From Endotrypanum monterogeii (Eukaryota; Euglenozoa; Kinetoplastea; Trypanosomatida; Trypanosomatidae), in the NCBI GenBank assembly GCA_000333855.2, contig CM007319.1, forward strand, positions 151,220 through 215,219: a DNA stretch of 64,000 bases, written 5' to 3'. A model generated the notes under the pieces. It was not told where the DNA came from. It was given only the letters and a program-made list of their open reading frames with translations, and did not search any database. Positions 50,973-61,600 of this stretch are shown in pieces. The translations under genes were made by a program, and so were the position numbers. Position 1 is the stretch's first letter. Each line of letters begins with the position of its first letter.

Positions 50973-53900
50973 ATGTCTCTCGCCGACTTCTCTTTCACAC
51001 AATTCTTTTGTGAATTAGACGAAGCAACTGCTGAGCCGAAGCTGCCCTCGCCGGCGGCCGCCTCACCACCCTCTGTGACCAACTTATCGGCGGCCCCCAC
51101 CATGTCCTCCTCAGCAGTACCAATCGCAGTGAATCCTGTCGCTTGCCCTGCTACCCTCTCCGCGCACGACTTTGTCCTCCTCAAACTGGGTCTCACGTGT
51201 GCACTCTGCGGCCGACTGTTGCGACACAAGCCTGCTGCTATACAAACCTGCGGGCACTGCTTCTGTTATAAGTGCATAAACAGTGCCTTGGAGAATGGTT
51301 GTGTGCCACTCGTAGCGGAGTGGCCGTGGTGTACGCTGGCGGAGGAAGTCAGTGCTGCTGAAATGCGATGGACTGTCGCAAGTGGGGACATATCCGCATC
51401 GGCGAAGCCATACCACCCTGCAGCAAAAGATTCTTCAGGAGTTGCTATGCAAGCGACCGGTAAAACTGCAGATGCACATTGCCATATCGATGAGGCTCCG
51501 GGGGTAACTTCTCCAGCGGCTCGTGCAGTACGTACGAGCACTGTGCCACCTACCCGCCAGTCGCGTAAATCGCGGAAGCTGTGTCAAGTATGCCCCTTGT
51601 GTCTCTTACCCGCCTTCAAGTGGATGCTCGTCCCTCTCCCGCCGCTCGCGGATCTCTGCGCCGCTCTACATGCCACATATCCACAGATGGAAGAAACGCT
51701 TATGCGCCTCACAGCGGACGTGCTAGACAGTACGGCGCCCATTGCAGAGTTGCAACCAGCGCCTACCACACACGAAAATGCAGAGGAGCAGGTGGACGGC
51801 GACGGCAAGCGGAACGTACGCGGTGCGAGCGCCTTCCCCAGCCTCATCACGACTGCCTTTGCATGTCGCCCATTACCGTCCACGGCCAATGCCCAGCAGT
51901 GCGGCCAGGGTAGCGAAGATGAGCAGTACGGCGAAGAAAGCGAAGAGAGGGGCTCTCGCTTTCGCCGGAAAAAAGGTGCGCGGAAGGAAATTTCGTTTGC
52001 TGCCGATATTGCATCGCGAGTGTGTAAGGCCTCCACCCCAGCCGCCACGAATAGCCACGCGCCAGTGAATCAAGCAAATGAACCAGTCGCCGATGGTCCA
52101 TGCCCAACACACAAAGCGAGCGTAGGTGCCATCGAGGCACACCTCTCTAACCCGGCCGAAGCTCGCGGACAGGAGGGCGAACTCTTAAAGGCAGCTTTTT
52201 TTGCTTCCCCCCAGTTCAGTGTGGACCTGATTCCTTCCCCAGCGTTAACCCCGACGAGGGCGTCTGTGCCTCGCCACAATTTTTCGCCCCCTGCGTGGCC
52301 GCCCAGTGCTGAGGTCAACGTGCTGCTCTCAACACCAGTGTGTCGGGATGATATCCTCGGAAACTCGCCGGCAGAAGCTAGCGATTACAAAAATACTCAG
52401 CAGGGCGAATTGGGGGACGCAAATGACATGACCATGCTTCACACCGGCCCTACCCACCAGCACGAGAATGCTGTGGAGGATAGGGCAGTCGTTGTAGCCG
52501 CCAAGGGCGATGGCCTCCATTCCTCGCTTCCATTGCCCAATTCCCAAGAGCATCGCCTGTTCTCACCGAACAACGTTCTGTCACTGCCAGGTCAAGGTAG
52601 CGTGCTGAGCCCGATGGCTACGTTCCCAAGGTGCGATGAAGAAACAAATGGACTGGCCCTGTCATCGACGTGTCGACCAGTGCTCCTTGACAGTACTGAT
52701 GCATCCTGGCTCGCACACGCCTTCTCCATCCCAGGGCATTTTTTGTGGGATGGGGTGCACGAAGGGGAAGGCATCAATATGACAAACAGGGATCAAGGCT
52801 GCCCCACTACGTCTACACCTCGAAGTCGAGTTTCCTACTCTACCATCCGAGTCAATGAAATCACCCAAGAAGTGTTCTCCAACGGTAACGGAAAAACAGA
52901 CGAGGGTCACACTGACCACGAACAGCCGCATCGTGTTGCGACGAGCGCATCACCAACGATACGACCGCGGACGGTGGAGACGGCGCTGGCCTCGGTTCAC
53001 ACCGAGGATATCTGGGAAATGGACACTGTGCTGGCTCGTCGGCACTCTCGACTCCCTGCGTGTTTTGCCGCCCTCCGGCACGGTCGCGTTCGCTGGGAAG
53101 AAAACGGAGCCCCGGGAACGTATGGAAGTGAGCTCGCAGCTCCGTCGAAGCGCAGCGATGCCCACCAACCATCACCACCAGTTCTCTGCGTAGCTGGCCA
53201 CTACCCACAGGGACCGTGCCTGGGGTCTGAAAGCAGATCATCAAACCTGCGTATTCTTCCCACTCTCACCCCAGCAGCCTGCACTTCATTGTTGATCGGT
53301 GTTCCATGCCTGGACATGAATTGGGTGATGTCACCGACATCTTCGCCCTGGACGGCGCACGCGGTGTCCGGGTGGAGGAAAAATACCACTGTCGGCAATA
53401 AAACATCACCCCTGGAGGAGGAGAAGAGGCAAGAGCTTAACGCATTCCAGGACACACTGGACAGGCTGGCAGCGGCGCCGCACACTTTTTCTCATATACC
53501 GCAACTCACAGCACCCCCGCTCGCCTCGTGGATGGCTCCAACGCAGCGCGCACTTCTGAGCCATCTGCACCCATTCGCACCACAGCGTTGCGCAGAAATA
53601 GACGTCGACTCCGGCGCAAGACTTGATTTGGGGGAAGCGTATTTATTCTTCCTCTTGCCCGACGGCGCCACGCGACAGCTGGCTCAGATGCTGTACCATC
53701 AGTGGACCCGTAGCGAGTCATGTGACTCACAGAACGCAGTAAGTACATCTCCGTTTCCACCAACGTCCCATCAAATACAGTCGCGCAAGCGATCCAGAAG
53801 TGAGGAGAACGACATGAGTGTCGCGCACGATGGTGGAGACTGGTCGGCCACGGACGGCCACCCGCAACGAGCCTGGCGACGTTTGCTCCTGGTGGCCGGC

Positions 53901-54668
53901 GGCGCAGTCGTCGAACTCTCATGGACGCTTTTCAAAGCCCTCGTCGCAACCTCCACCGCCTTGGAGGTTGAGGATAGTGTGACTGATCTGGACTCCTTAG
54001 TGAATGCGCTGGCTTCACATATACGGCATCAACATGCCGGTGTCGATGGCGACCTCTGGGCTCATGTAGATGTGGCGGAGCCCTGGAACAGGCCGTCGCC
54101 GTTGTCGCAATCAGCTACTCGCTCCATCACCACCACCCCTGTTGCACAACATACGTTTATTCTCCTCTACAGCACGGCAGTGGCGCGTGATGTTTTCGCA
54201 AAACTAGTGACCATAACGAATGCGCGTGGCCAATCTACGCACATTTTGCCCTCCTCACCTGACACGCTTGTCTCGTTACCGTCAGAAGAACACGGCGTTG
54301 CCGCCATCCGTGCGTGTTTGCTGCGCTTTAAGACATTTCTTGACCGTTTTTCCTCGCTTATTGCCCTTGCAGCGTCCCCAGCGCTCCCTGGCGGTGACTC
54401 GTATGCTGAAAACGCCGAGTACCGGCATGAAGCACGTCCATCCAGCTGGCTGTTGGAGAACATTGCGGAAGGGCGCTGCTGCATGACTGACGCGCCATTG
54501 CCAGAAACGCCGAGCACTGAGGAGCTGACGCGACCACGACGCGACGCGGATTCTTTTTCCCAAAGAAAAGTTGCCGCAGAGAGCTTATCGCCCTTCGAAG
54601 AGGCTGCGCCTACTCCGCTCTACAGGGTCGGGGTGTACCGTAGTCTGCTGTACGCCGACACTCCGTAG
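50973..54668 (+). CDS. RING-finger protein with BRCT-like C-terminal region
   Basis: A 1231-residue protein. A C3HC4-type RING begins at C76-x2-C79, C93-G-H95, C98-x2-C101, but the last pair (C207-PL-C210) comes about 105 residues later, so the RING carries a long insertion. After it, LLPAFKWMLVPLPPLADLC resembles the helix after the RING in BRCA1/BARD1. The centre (about 250-680) is disordered. Near 697-800, CFAALRHGRVRW, a hydrophobic VLCVAGH strand and CTSLLIGVPCLDMNW (W784) lie in the order of a BRCT domain (glycine turn, strand, helix, G-x-P strand, Trp). Later hydrophobic segments (YLFFLLPDG near 890, LLLVAGGAVVEL at 971-982, TFILLYSTA about 1060) could be a second divergent BRCT. Likely an E3 ubiquitin ligase; a nuclear DNA-damage role would follow only if the BRCT call holds. 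Start 50973 is the first ATG. Confidence 0.72.
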   Translation: MSLADFSFTQFFCELDEATAEPKLPSPAAASPPSVTNLSAAPTMSSSAVPIAVNPVACPATLSAHDFVLLKLGLTCALCGRLLRHKPAAIQTCGHCFCYKCINSALENGCVPLVAEWPWCTLAEEVSAAEMRWTVASGDISASAKPYHPAAKDSSGVAMQATGKTADAHCHIDEAPGVTSPAARAVRTSTVPPTRQSRKSRKLCQVCPLCLLPAFKWMLVPLPPLADLCAALHATYPQMEETLMRLTADVLDSTAPIAELQPAPTTHENAEEQVDGDGKRNVRGASAFPSLITTAFACRPLPSTANAQQCGQGSEDEQYGEESEERGSRFRRKKGARKEISFAADIASRVCKASTPAATNSHAPVNQANEPVADGPCPTHKASVGAIEAHLSNPAEARGQEGELLKAAFFASPQFSVDLIPSPALTPTRASVPRHNFSPPAWPPSAEVNVLLSTPVCRDDILGNSPAEASDYKNTQQGELGDANDMTMLHTGPTHQHENAVEDRAVVVAAKGDGLHSSLPLPNSQEHRLFSPNNVLSLPGQGSVLSPMATFPRCDEETNGLALSSTCRPVLLDSTDASWLAHAFSIPGHFLWDGVHEGEGINMTNRDQGCPTTSTPRSRVSYSTIRVNEITQEVFSNGNGKTDEGHTDHEQPHRVATSASPTIRPRTVETALASVHTEDIWEMDTVLARRHSRLPACFAALRHGRVRWEENGAPGTYGSELAAPSKRSDAHQPSPPVLCVAGHYPQGPCLGSESRSSNLRILPTLTPAACTSLLIGVPCLDMNWVMSPTSSPWTAHAVSGWRKNTTVGNKTSPLEEEKRQELNAFQDTLDRLAAAPHTFSHIPQLTAPPLASWMAPTQRALLSHLHPFAPQRCAEIDVDSGARLDLGEAYLFFLLPDGATRQLAQMLYHQWTRSESCDSQNAVSTSPFPPTSHQIQSRKRSRSEENDMSVAHDGGDWSATDGHPQRAWRRLLLVAGGAVVELSWTLFKALVATSTALEVEDSVTDLDSLVNALASHIRHQHAGVDGDLWAHVDVAEPWNRPSPLSQSATRSITTTPVAQHTFILLYSTAVARDVFAKLVTITNARGQSTHILPSSPDTLVSLPSEEHGVAAIRACLLRFKTFLDRFSSLIALAASPALPGGDSYAENAEYRHEARPSSWLLENIAEGRCCMTDAPLPETPSTEELTRPRRDADSFSQRKVAAESLSPFEEAAPTPLYRVGVYRSLLYADTP

Positions 54669-55525
54669 TTGATAACCACGACTTAGGCTCGCACGCATCC
54701 GTTGCCGGCCCAGGAACCCACGCACTTGCTCCTGCCAATGTGCAAAGAGGTGTACCAAACAAACACATACTGGGATAATAGTGTCGTCGTCTTTTCGTAT
54801 GCACACGCGCACATGGCACTTGAATTTTCTAGGAAAGTGTAGCTGGTGATTGAACAGACTACTCCATCCACAGACCTCCACAGCGGGTGAAGCCCAAACC
54901 CTTCCCCTTACACGCTGCATGTGGTATGTGTGGATGGGTAAATGAAGCGTGGAGGGACAAGCGCACAACGTGCAGTCATTCCGGGGAAGAGGAGAACCCA
55001 GGCGCTGCTTTCTTTCTTTCTCTGGTGCTTCCTTTTTCGCGGACTTTCCCGCGTTTCATTCCCATATACTGCCAATGCATACATGTGCCCCACCGCCCTT
55101 GAAGTCTCTCTCTCCCCCCCCCTCCCTCCCGCCGCTCTCGCTTTGTATCTCTCACTTCCTCCTCTCCCTACCCATCCTTTCTTGTTGCTTGCGGCCATCG
55201 AGGTTCGTGTGGTTGTCCTCGAGTGCTGTTCAAGTCGACAGAAAACGGAAAGTGTCTGACGCAGGGTGATATACTCACCTGTTCTTGTTCAGATCTTTTT
55301 TTAAGCGCTTGGGGCTGTCTGTGTTTGTGCGCCTCCCTCTAAACGTTGGCCTCTAGACGTACCTCTCTTCTTTTTCCACCCTGTCTCTCTCCCTCATCTT
55401 CAGCCAACGGGGACGAAGAGGAAGAAGGGAAGAAAGCAGAGAAAACATATTCTTAAAAAAAAAACACTAAAATCGAGTAAACGTATCTACACGGCCGCCT
55501 CCTTCCTCACCCACCCTACAAAATA

Positions 55526-55569
<44 letters not shown>

Positions 55570-55613
55570 TCGAAACATCTTTTCCACTGCTCCTGCTCGG
55601 GAAGTGAGTGAAC
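54669..55613. other. 0.94 kb spacer
   Basis: No gene seen. C/T-rich blocks occur at about 55105-55185 and 55365-55400, an A-run at 55455-55464, and a (TA)n tract at about 55527-55564. The pyrimidine stretch at about 55578-55597 and AG at 55602-55603 form the probable acceptor for UTP20, 10 bases before its ATG. Confidence 0.6.
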
Positions 55614-58600
55614 ATGCCACCAAAAAAGAAAGGCCACACTCTTGCAGGGAAGCAAAAAGTGTTTCGACATGCCGTCAAGCATGTGCGCCTCGGGCTGGGT
55701 CACACAGTCCTCGGCAATCTCAGCCTTGGACTCGCCGCCTCGAGTGTAAGTGCTGCAGAGGGCAGTGCGCTAGCAGGTCGTCCAGCCTTTTATGTCGAGC
55801 TCAATGAACAGCTGCTCTCGCACACGTCGAAGGACTTCAAGAGGTTCCGCTGGGAGGTGCTGGAGTTATGTGAAACGGATGCTCTTTTTCAACTGCACCA
55901 CCGCCAGCTCGCGCAGAAGCTGCTAGTCTGCTTGATGGACCGCGGAGCGCACCGGAGCGACGAGAGCGCTGATGAGTCGACGAGCCCCCCAAAAGGAAAA
56001 AAAGTATCAGGACAAGAGCAGCAGCAGTCAGATAGGTCAACCACGCAGGCGTACGAGGCCTTCGCGAGGTTGACGATTGCATTCGTACGAGACATGGGCA
56101 GCAAATTTCTTCCCTATTATCATATATTTCAGCAGGCCATGCAGGCTGGCATATATGATCGTACTGGACACTTAATCGTCGACACAGCACGACTGCAGCT
56201 GGTGTTCGCCGTGCAAGCCGCGTGGTGCCGCGAACTGCGCGACTGCTGGGACGATCCAGCTCAGGCCGCTCTCGTTCGTCAAGTGATCCAGCAGTACGTT
56301 GGGCAGTTGCACGACACGAAAGAGTACGTGCGGCGGCTGTCAGCGGAGCTACTTTCCTTTTTGTGTCGTCTGAGCCGCTCGCTACTCCCGCTGGTGGTAG
56401 AGGAAGCATGTGGTGATGTATTGCGCAGCTACGAAGAGTCCGCCACCGTAGCAGCTGCGGCAAAAGCAGAGGTGCAAGAGAACGATAAAACGAGTTGTCG
56501 TGACAGCGATAGCGAGCATGACGACGACGACGACGACATGCTGGATGGGGACGATAATAATGATGATGACATGTACTCTGCCGAAGCAGCACCGATCGCT
56601 TCAATGTGGGCGGACAGCGCTCAGCTTCTTGACTTTGTGCGAACGACGCTACCCGATCACCCCGTTGTGGATGGTCTGACTTACTTTATCGCAGAACTCT
56701 TCCGGGGCGTGCGTGGCTCGCTCAGCTCCTCCTTCGAAACACATTTTGTGCGCCTCCTGTACATCTTTCAGCTTTCCTTTCGCCAAGAGGCGATCCCGGG
56801 CGAAGCACACTCCTCCTTGGATGTGGTGCAGCGTGTGCACCAGCTCCGACACCCACTTTCTCCCTTCCTAGACGCCGTGACTGAAGACAGGGCGAGGGAC
56901 ACCGCACTGTCTCACAACAAGGCGTGCCCGTCTGCCGAGCTTCACTCGACGCGCTGGTCAGCTGTCTTTGCTCTGTCAGACCACGGTGAGGAAAAGGAGG
57001 AAGGCGCGACTTTGCGTAGTGACAGCGACGTGCACGGAGCCCAGTATCTTCTGCGCAGCATTGGGGGCCTAGCACTTGGCAGTGCTGTGGCAACATTGCT
57101 GTACGAGACCAAGAAGCAGTCAGGTCTCACTCGTCAAGACTCCTCCGATGAGCAAGACGAAGACGATGTCGCTTTCTCGGCGGAAGCTTCGACGGCAGAC
57201 AATGCTCTTTCTGTCGTCAAGAGCGCCAGCATGCGTCCTAGTCACCGCGTTCTCGCTGCGGCCGTGCTCAGCTTTGACCCAACCTCCTCGTTGCCATCGT
57301 CGTCACAGTACATTCACTTCCTTTCTGCGGTGATGCGGTCGTTGAACTTTGCACTGTGGGTTGATAGCCGTGAGTCAGCGTTGCTGAAGCATTTGGCCAC
57401 GCAGCTGCTCGCTGGTCTTCGCCAGCGACCACTCCGTGCGTCTTCAGGCTCCGGCAACGCAGAATCCTTGTTGGAAGTATCGGCTGCAACCCTTGGTCTC
57501 CTTTCTCCGCTCTGTCTATACCCATACCTAGGCATATCTGCGGTCGCCAGCGTCGATGCATCCCCGGCTTTTCTACAACTTCAGCAATTGTTTGTCCCGG
57601 TTGCGAAGGCAGCTGTGCAAGTGTGCGTCGAGGCATTCACGAAGGCGTCGCTCGACGTTGCAGATTGTCACCGAAGTGAAGAGGCGCAACAAATACTCTT
57701 TGCTTTCTCGCAAGACGTGCTGCAGAAGCACTACGCCTTCGCCCTCGACCAAGAGCGCCGCATTGCTGAAGAGTGTGATGCGCGCGACCTTACGGGGGAA
57801 GGAGGTGCCACCCGTGGTGCTGGCGGCATCGCTGACCAGTGCGATACCCACGAAGACGCTTACGTGTCAGGGGGGGATAGCGACGACGACGATTCCCACG
57901 CCGCAAAGCGTGTGCAGCTGCGTAGCGACCGCGTGCGCATACCCTCCTACCTCACCCCATTCGCCCTGACCATACTGCACACTATTGGGACGGCCCTCTG
58001 GCACGGTGCGACGAAGGACGTACGCCATCTACACAGCGTACTTATCAGTGCAGCTCCCCTTTCTACCTCACCCGACGATGCCATGCTCACTGCGCTGCGC
58101 CAGTCAAGTGTGCGCCGCGCTGTGCTGCTAAGTCGACTGTTGCAAGAGCACACGCAGCACATGAAGGTGAGCCCCCTGCAGCAGCTGCTGCGTCTCAAAT
58201 CCAAGCCCTCTGGAGCAGGCGAGGCAGCCGCCATCAAAGGTACGTCTCCCCCTAAAGCCTCAAGTAGTGAAACATCGATGCGCACCGCCCTCATCTCAAT
58301 GGTTCTGGAACTCCTACAGTATTACAAGGTCGTACGACGCTCAGCATCGTCATCCATGGTGTCGGAAGCAATGTCTTACGTGTCTTGCTCCTTGCCGCTA
58401 ATACAAGTATTGGTGTCGACCGCGGGTCCTGCAGCGTCGTCATCGACCACTCCCGTGAAAGCGGCCCTCCTCAACCTCTTGCAAAACATCGAGGGACAAG
58501 ATGAAGAGAGGGCGATGTCCTCTACAGCGACAGCGGAGACGCAAGTGGCAATATCGTCCCCAGTGCCTCGCGCCACTGCACTGGACCCCGCCGTCTATGC

Positions 58601-61600
58601 CCTCTACGCAGAGGTGGCGGCTATGCTCGTACAGCTGAACACGAGGCCTTCCGCACGCAGTGACATTAAATCTTTGAAAAGAAGTGTCAAAAAAGGCAAA
58701 CACGCCGTGGTAAACGGTGGGTGTAGTAACGACGACGCCACACCAAAGGGCGAGCAAGATGGTCTGCATCACCTGTGCCGCACAGTGGCAGTGCTTGTAC
58801 ATGGCTTCCAGCAGCTTCGCGCGGCTGCGTCTTCTCACCATGCCTCAGAAAGTAATCAAAACCCTGTAGACGAAGTGGCAAGGTTCGCGGCCTCCACGGC
58901 TGCCGTGTCGGACGAGGCGCGTGTTCAGCTCCTGCACGGTGCTGAGGTATTGCTACACGCCTTGCTGTGGATGTTCAATCTCGACTCCAACAGTGATGAC
59001 TGCGAGGACAATGCTGGAGCAAAGACCGTTGCGACCGTACAGATGCGTGATAAGTCAACGCCTTCCGCGGAGGTGCTCCCCGCTCACACGCTAACCGCTC
59101 TGCGAACCCTTCGTGCCGCACTGCCACTCACGCTTCACAGTGCATTTGTACATGATGTGCTCCTGGAGTGTCTCATTGCACCGATTGGTCATCTTCGTCT
59201 ACTGGCGCTGCGGCTCCTGCGACTTGTGTGCCATCCCTCGCTTGACGTGGCAGAGCGTCTCGTCGATGCCCCGGCGGTACCGCTTGACATAATTGATCCC
59301 CTGCTCAACGCCGCGCTCTTCAATCCTCTTTCACATACGGGAAGTCTTGACGGCATGCAGCAGGCGCTTTCCCACTTGACATACCAGGTGGACTCGGGTG
59401 CCATCGTACAGCCGTTCCACCGTCAACTTATCGCGCGCACAATGGTCGGTTTTCTGTATATGAAGTTCACCGGAGCATGGGAAGTCGCGTCCAAGATAGT
59501 CTGCGCACTGGTTGCTCAAGAGCGCACGAATCTTCCGAGCGTGACAGAGTTGGAAGTGGACATCAGTCACAGTACTGAGAACAAGCAAGAAGGGCAACGG
59601 GTCGAAGATGCACCAGCAGATGTTTGCAGCACCACAAGCCCCACTGCACACGGACAGCGCCGCGATTCCCAGTATCACCGGCAGTTGAAACCGGTGGTGT
59701 GGGATTCAGTTGTGTGCGTCTACGCCCGAGAATTGATCATGGGTGATGTTGTCGGTACCGGTAGCGCAGGCTCACCGGGAAAAGTAGGGGGCGTGCAAAG
59801 TGAAGATCAGACATTTGCTGACGATAGAAACGACTCAGCGATTGCCATCGCGTCCTACCAGATGCAGCTCGCCGAACTGCCGTGCTTCTACAACATCCAT
59901 CTCAGCGATCAGCAGCGCCACGTCAAGGGTGAGCTGGTCAGTCGCGCTTTCTCCAGCACACAGTACAACACTGCAACAGTGACGCTGTTGGAATGTACGA
60001 AAGAAGATTACGAGGTGGTGTGTTGGGAACAACACTGGGCAGCGTCGCAGCGCTACATATGCGATTCGAGTGACGCGGCGACTGGGCGCAAGCGGCTGCG
60101 AGGAATCAGCGCCACGACGGCAGCTCTGTACGCCACGTCAACCGACCGCTCGACCCTTGCCCAAACGTTTCTTTCCATGATGGAGGCGATGGTGAAGTCG
60201 GGCTCAGCAATCGACCGCAAGGTGCGCCTCGTGGAAGATGTGGTACTCGAGCTTGTTGCGGTGGAACGTAGCCGCCATCCAAGCGGTATCGACAGCTCTC
60301 AGCTTCGCAAGTTCGACCAGCGACTGGAGGTCGCGATGCGTGCATGCGCTGCGGCACCAAGTGGAATTCTGACAGCTCACCAGCGCAAGCGTATCCCCGC
60401 AGCTTTGCAGCGTGACCTTGACCTTCGAAATGCAGAGCTGCAGGGCGTGTTTCTCTCCTACCTCTCCGAGCCGAACCCGCGGCTGCAGCGCGTGGCAGTG
60501 GACAATCTCAAGCGGTTGCGTGTAGAGCCGTTTCACGCGTATCACGCAAAGCTGGTTCCATATTGTGACAGCATGAAGAACCTCTTCACCTTCCTCAGCA
60601 CCTTCCATGTTGAGGGCGATGTGACGGCGCACGACATCCCTGCCTACATATCGTCTGCCCTCTCCCTCGCGCTGCCAAAGCTTCTGACAAAGGTGTCCAA
60701 AGATAAGCTGAAGGATCAGGCCGTGTTGAGTCGTCGACTGATGGGCTTCCTCGAACACCTGACGCCGCGGCCGGCCGTGACGAGCAGCTGCGCTGGCGCC
60801 GCAGTGAAAGACCCTCTCGCAGAGGTATTCGACCAACTACTGCATCGCCTCTTGTCCTTCGCCATGCCAACATCGTCGTCGTGCTTAGCCGATGACCGTG
60901 CAACCGCTTTCGACTTCCTCGCAAACGTGTGGGAAGATATTGTGTACAGAGGATGCGGCATGTCACCAACGAAAAAAGCAGCCGATAACACCATGACTGT
61001 GGAAGCCCACTCGGAGCCACGCCGACGCACCAGCCATCATGGAGTCCGACGCCTCGAGCGTCTGATGAAGCAACTTGGCAGTGCACTGCGACTACTGGAG
61101 GCAATGCTGCACGCCGTGGGTCAGCGTTTCTCTGTGTACGTGGGAACGTGTCTGAATGTTGCCCTTCAAGCCTACCTTGTCGCGTGCAAGCAGTCGCTGC
61201 GTGCATCAGTCGATGAGCTTCTCGCGAGCCTCTCCGAGCAAGAAGAAACATTGCAAGTGGAGCGAGCGCGGCGGTGGGCCGCACTACTCAGCAAATCGCT
61301 GGCCTCTAGCGCACTTTCAACATCGTTGGCCCACGTTCGCCGTGCCGCTGTCACGATAGTGGCGCTGCTTTTTGAGCAGTTTCCTGAGCATGTCATGGGT
61401 GTACTGCAAGACGGGGGCGTCGCTAGCGTGGGCAGTGGCGCCGTAGGCAAGGGCGATACCCCATCAGCATTCTCCCTTCTCACACGCTACCTTACGATGC
61501 TGTTTGAAAACTCGAAAGGCACCACAGTGGATAGCAGTAGCGGTGCCATTGGCAATGGCGCCAGACAACGCTCCGTCACACTCTCAACGAAAAGCTCGGT

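Noticed and set aside
60595..61284. 229-codon minus-strand open frame
   Set aside because: It lies fully opposite the UTP20 gene; Arg/His/Leu-rich composition is the usual antisense shadow of GC-rich coding sequence. The same applies to long minus frames at 31020-31787 (opposite L18a) and 55837-56604.
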